This document shows, in pieces, positions 5,827 to 7,500 of a DNA stretch of 7,500 bases. The DNA is from an uncultured Lachnospiraceae bacterium. Its GTDB lineage: Bacteria; Bacillota; Clostridia; Lachnospirales; Lachnospiraceae. The notes beneath the pieces are model-generated. The model was given only the letters and a program-made list of their open reading frames with translations. It made no database searches and was not told the origin of the DNA. How positions within the stretch are numbered: the first letter of the stretch is position 1; each line of letters starts with the position of its first letter. The position numbers were made by a program, and so were the translations under genes. The stretch covers positions 1-7,500 of the forward strand of contig CADCQU010000318.1 of the NCBI GenBank assembly GCA_902803635.1, read 5' to 3'.

Positions 5827-7320
5827 TCAGCTCCGCAGCGAAGCCTCCTCCAAGAACGCCACGTACCCCTGCAGCAGCTCGTAAATATCCGCCTTCGAGG
5901 TCACCTCATACAGGGCGTGCATATTCATCACGGGAACGCCGCAGTCCACCACATTCATTCCGTAGCTGGCGAGGATATAGGCGATCGTCCCGCCGCCGCC
6001 GGCATCGACGCGCCCCAGCTCCGAGGTCTGAAAAATGATACCGCGGTCCTCAAAAATCCGCCGCAAATGCGCGAGGTACTCGGCATTTGCATCGTTCGAG
6101 CCGGATTTTCCCCGCGCCCCCGTAAACTTGGTGAGCGCGAAGCCCTGGCCGAGGAAGGCCGCATTTTTCTTCTCAAAGACCGAGGCGTACACCGGGTCAA
6201 ATGCACTCGTAACATCCGAGGAAAGCATGCACGAATTGGCAAGGCACCGCCGCACGGCCAGAGTTCCCGTCTCGCCGCAGAGCGCCATAACCTCCGCCAC
6301 GCAGTTCTCAAAGAACCGCCCGCGCATACCGGTCGCGCCGACCGAGCCAATCTCTTCCTTATCTACAAGGATGCAGCAGGCCGTACGGGTAATTTCCTTC
6401 GCCTCGTCCATCGCGCAGAACGACGGATACGCGCAGACACGGTCGTCCTGCCCGTAGCCAATCACCATCGAGCGGTCGAAGCCGGCATCCCGTGCCTTCC
6501 CGGCGGGCACGATCTCCAGCTCCGCCGAGAGGAAATCATCCTCCTCAATCCCGTACTCGTCATAGAGGATCGCCAGAATCCCACGGCGGACCGCCCCGCT
6601 CAGAAGCTTTGCCTCCTTGCCAGCCTCCTTTTCCGCGCAAATAGCCCTCCGCTGGCCTTCGGTGTACTCGTCCGCATTTGCCTCCTCTTCCTCAGGCTTT
6701 TCCTCCTTCCGGATGACAAATGGCCGGTTCCCGACAATGAGGTCCAGAGCCTCGCCCTCGACGACCTTGTCGGCCGATTTCTGCATGAGCTCATGCGACA
6801 AATGAATCAGGAGGTCCGAGATGAAAAAGACCGGCTCGTCCTCGTCCTCGCCGACGCTAAGGAGCACCGTGGAGCCGTCCTTCTTCACGACCACGCCGTG
6901 GAGGGCGAGCGGCGTTGCCACATACAGGTACTTCTTAATTCCGCCGTAATAGTGCGTATCAAGATATCCGAAGCCGCCATCCTCGAAGAGCGGGTTCTGC
7001 TTCACGTCAAGGCGCGGAGAGTCAACGTGCGCCCCAAGGATGTTCATGCCGTTTTCCAGCCTCTCGCTGCCAATCCGAAAGAGCACGATGGACTTGTCCA
7101 TCCAGACGGAATAGACCTTGTCGCCAGCCTTCAGGCTCTCGCCCGCCCGCACGAGCGTCGAAAGCTCACGGTAGCCCTTCGCCTCCGCCTCGTTCACGAT
7201 TATATCCACGGCCTCCCGTTCGGTCTTCGCCCTGTCGAGGAAAGCCTTGTAATCCTCGGCAAAGGCCATGATCTTCTGTACCTTCTCCCTGTCCGCAGCA
7301 GCCCAAATATTCTTACGCAT
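5827..7320 (-). CDS. apeA: M18 family aminopeptidase (type 1)
   Basis: A 497-residue dinuclear zinc aminopeptidase of peptidase family M18, which removes N-terminal (often acidic) residues from peptides in the cytoplasm. Zinc and catalytic positions read from family motifs are H98 in GAHVDSPRLD, D292 in GQDDRV, E322 (base) and E323 (ligand) in DKEEIGSVGATG, D369 in SSDVTSAFDP and H468 in NMHALYEV. KTEREAV near residues 32-38 and HYYGGIKKYLYVATPLALHG (123-142) are also typical of the type-1 branch. An acidic, lysine-rich stretch (about 205-240) separates two halves of the regulatory insert. The frame remains open to an ATG at 7404. The start at 7320 is preferred because GGGAGG lies 6 nt upstream and MRKN-W-A is the usual beginning. 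Its 3' end converges on the glycosyltransferase gene and shares its terminator. It stands alone on its strand for at least 180 bp upstream. Confidence 0.95.
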   Translation of the reverse strand: MRKNIWAAADREKVQKIMAFAEDYKAFLDRAKTEREAVDIIVNEAEAKGYRELSTLVRAGESLKAGDKVYSVWMDKSIVLFRIGSERLENGMNILGAHVDSPRLDVKQNPLFEDGGFGYLDTHYYGGIKKYLYVATPLALHGVVVKKDGSTVLLSVGEDEDEPVFFISDLLIHLSHELMQKSADKVVEGEALDLIVGNRPFVIRKEEKPEEEEANADEYTEGQRRAICAEKEAGKEAKLLSGAVRRGILAILYDEYGIEEDDFLSAELEIVPAGKARDAGFDRSMVIGYGQDDRVCAYPSFCAMDEAKEITRTACCILVDKEEIGSVGATGMRGRFFENCVAEVMALCGETGTLAVRRCLANSCMLSSDVTSAFDPVYASVFEKKNAAFLGQGFALTKFTGARGKSGSNDANAEYLAHLRRIFEDRGIIFQTSELGRVDAGGGGTIAYILASYGMNVVDCGVPVMNMHALYEVTSKADIYELLQGYVAFLEEASLRS

Positions 7321-7326
7321 GCAAAT

Positions 7327-7332
7327 CCTCCC
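7327..7332 (-). promoter_or_regulatory. Ribosome binding site that sets the aminopeptidase start
   Basis: GGGAGG on the minus strand, 6 nt before the ATG at 7320. It argues against the longer frame beginning at 7404, which would put this site inside the coding sequence. No convincing -35/-10 pair was found between 7333 and 7415. Confidence 0.75.
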
Positions 7333-7415
7333 ATCTTGTTCTGCAAATATCTCTAAGTAGTTTCTGCCCAGCCACAACCTCTGTTCTCGCCAGACAATCT
7401 GCAAGAATCTATCTT

Positions 7416-7500
7416 AGGAACCGTTAAGAAATAGCTTATACATTTGGCTTGTCTAAATCCGTTTCTAACTGCGTTGTCGTCAGTCGGCGTAGCCCGCTAC
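7416..7500. repeat. Possible dispersed intergenic repeat cut by the right edge
   Basis: From about TTAGGAACCGTTAAGAAAT the sequence becomes AT-rich and non-coding, then ends in GC-rich CAGTCGGCGTAGCCCGCTAC. The last 12 bases form GTAGC-CC-GCTAC, the start of an inverted repeat that may continue past the edge. The string ACATTTGGCTTG also resembles intergenic repeats remembered from other Firmicutes. This identification is from memory and tentative. Confidence 0.35.

Larger units (their letters stand above)
262..7446. other. Scattered CAAATG/CATTTG hexamers (26 copies)
   Basis: CAAATG starts on the plus strand at 262, 664, 1316, 1452, 2309, 2596, 3075, 3696, 3758, 4374, 5188, 5691, 6064, 6198, 6717 and 6799. 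CATTTG starts at 1099, 1199, 2294, 3141, 3195, 3653, 3703, 6084, 6675 and 7441. All but two (the polA start region and 7441) lie wholly inside genes. The flanking bases show no strong extended consensus. See the finding for why this looks non-random. Confidence 0.7.

Noticed and set aside
5917..7356. A 479-codon open frame on the plus strand opposite the aminopeptidase gene
   Set aside because: It is antisense to a gene with complete M18 motifs and matches no recognisable domain. It is rich in Arg, His, Pro and Leu, as expected when a GC-rich gene is read backwards, and has no convincing ribosome binding site.
7321..7404. N-terminal extension of the aminopeptidase from the ATG at 7404
   Set aside because: It would bury a strong GGGAGG site placed correctly for the ATG at 7320, and the extra 28 residues do not resemble the M18 N-terminus.

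Overview
The window reads as an ordinary chromosomal stretch of a Gram-positive anaerobe, most likely a Clostridia member of Lachnospiraceae type. This is an inference from four things: GC in the high fifties (estimated by eye), strong AAGGAGG-type ribosome binding sites, the flavour of the proteins (Gram-positive-type Pol I, HTH-bearing BirA, patatin family protein, M18 type-1 aminopeptidase), and short intergenic repeats of the kind scattered through Firmicutes genomes. No phage, plasmid, transposase, CRISPR or tRNA/rRNA gene is visible.

Layout. Six of the seven genes are on the minus strand. Reading in their direction of transcription, from right to left: an M18 aminopeptidase (7320 to 5827); then, after the one plus-strand gene, a patatin-like phospholipase (4656 to 3799) that overlaps by 8 bp an RluA-family pseudouridine synthase (3806 to 2886); then birA (2814 to 1834); then a small membrane-anchored zf-HC2 (anti-sigma-like) protein (1591 to 1217), followed 15 bp later by polA (1201 to beyond the left edge, 400 codons visible). 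The plus-strand gene is a family 2 glycosyltransferase (4980 to 5726). It has a recognisable promoter, a perfect Shine-Dalgarno sequence and a strong intrinsic terminator shared with the converging aminopeptidase gene.

The genes do not form one pathway. They are housekeeping functions: DNA repair and Okazaki processing (polA), biotin attachment (birA), rRNA/tRNA modification (RluA family), peptide turnover (M18), lipid hydrolysis (patatin) and a glycosyl transfer. The two tight pairs, zf-HC2/polA and patatin/RluA, are probably co-transcribed, and birA may belong to the latter operon.

Non-coding structure holds much of the interest. Gap 1592-1833 carries a 29-bp near-perfect palindrome inside what looks like a dispersed repeat. 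Gap 4657-4979 carries a 132-bp MITE-like element built of four hairpins with inverted ends. The right edge (about 7416-7500) looks like the start of another repeat. Across the whole window the hexamer CAAATG/CATTTG occurs 26 times, in all six codon registers, against roughly 2-3 expected from base composition. That is the least explained signal here. No clearly new multi-gene system was found.
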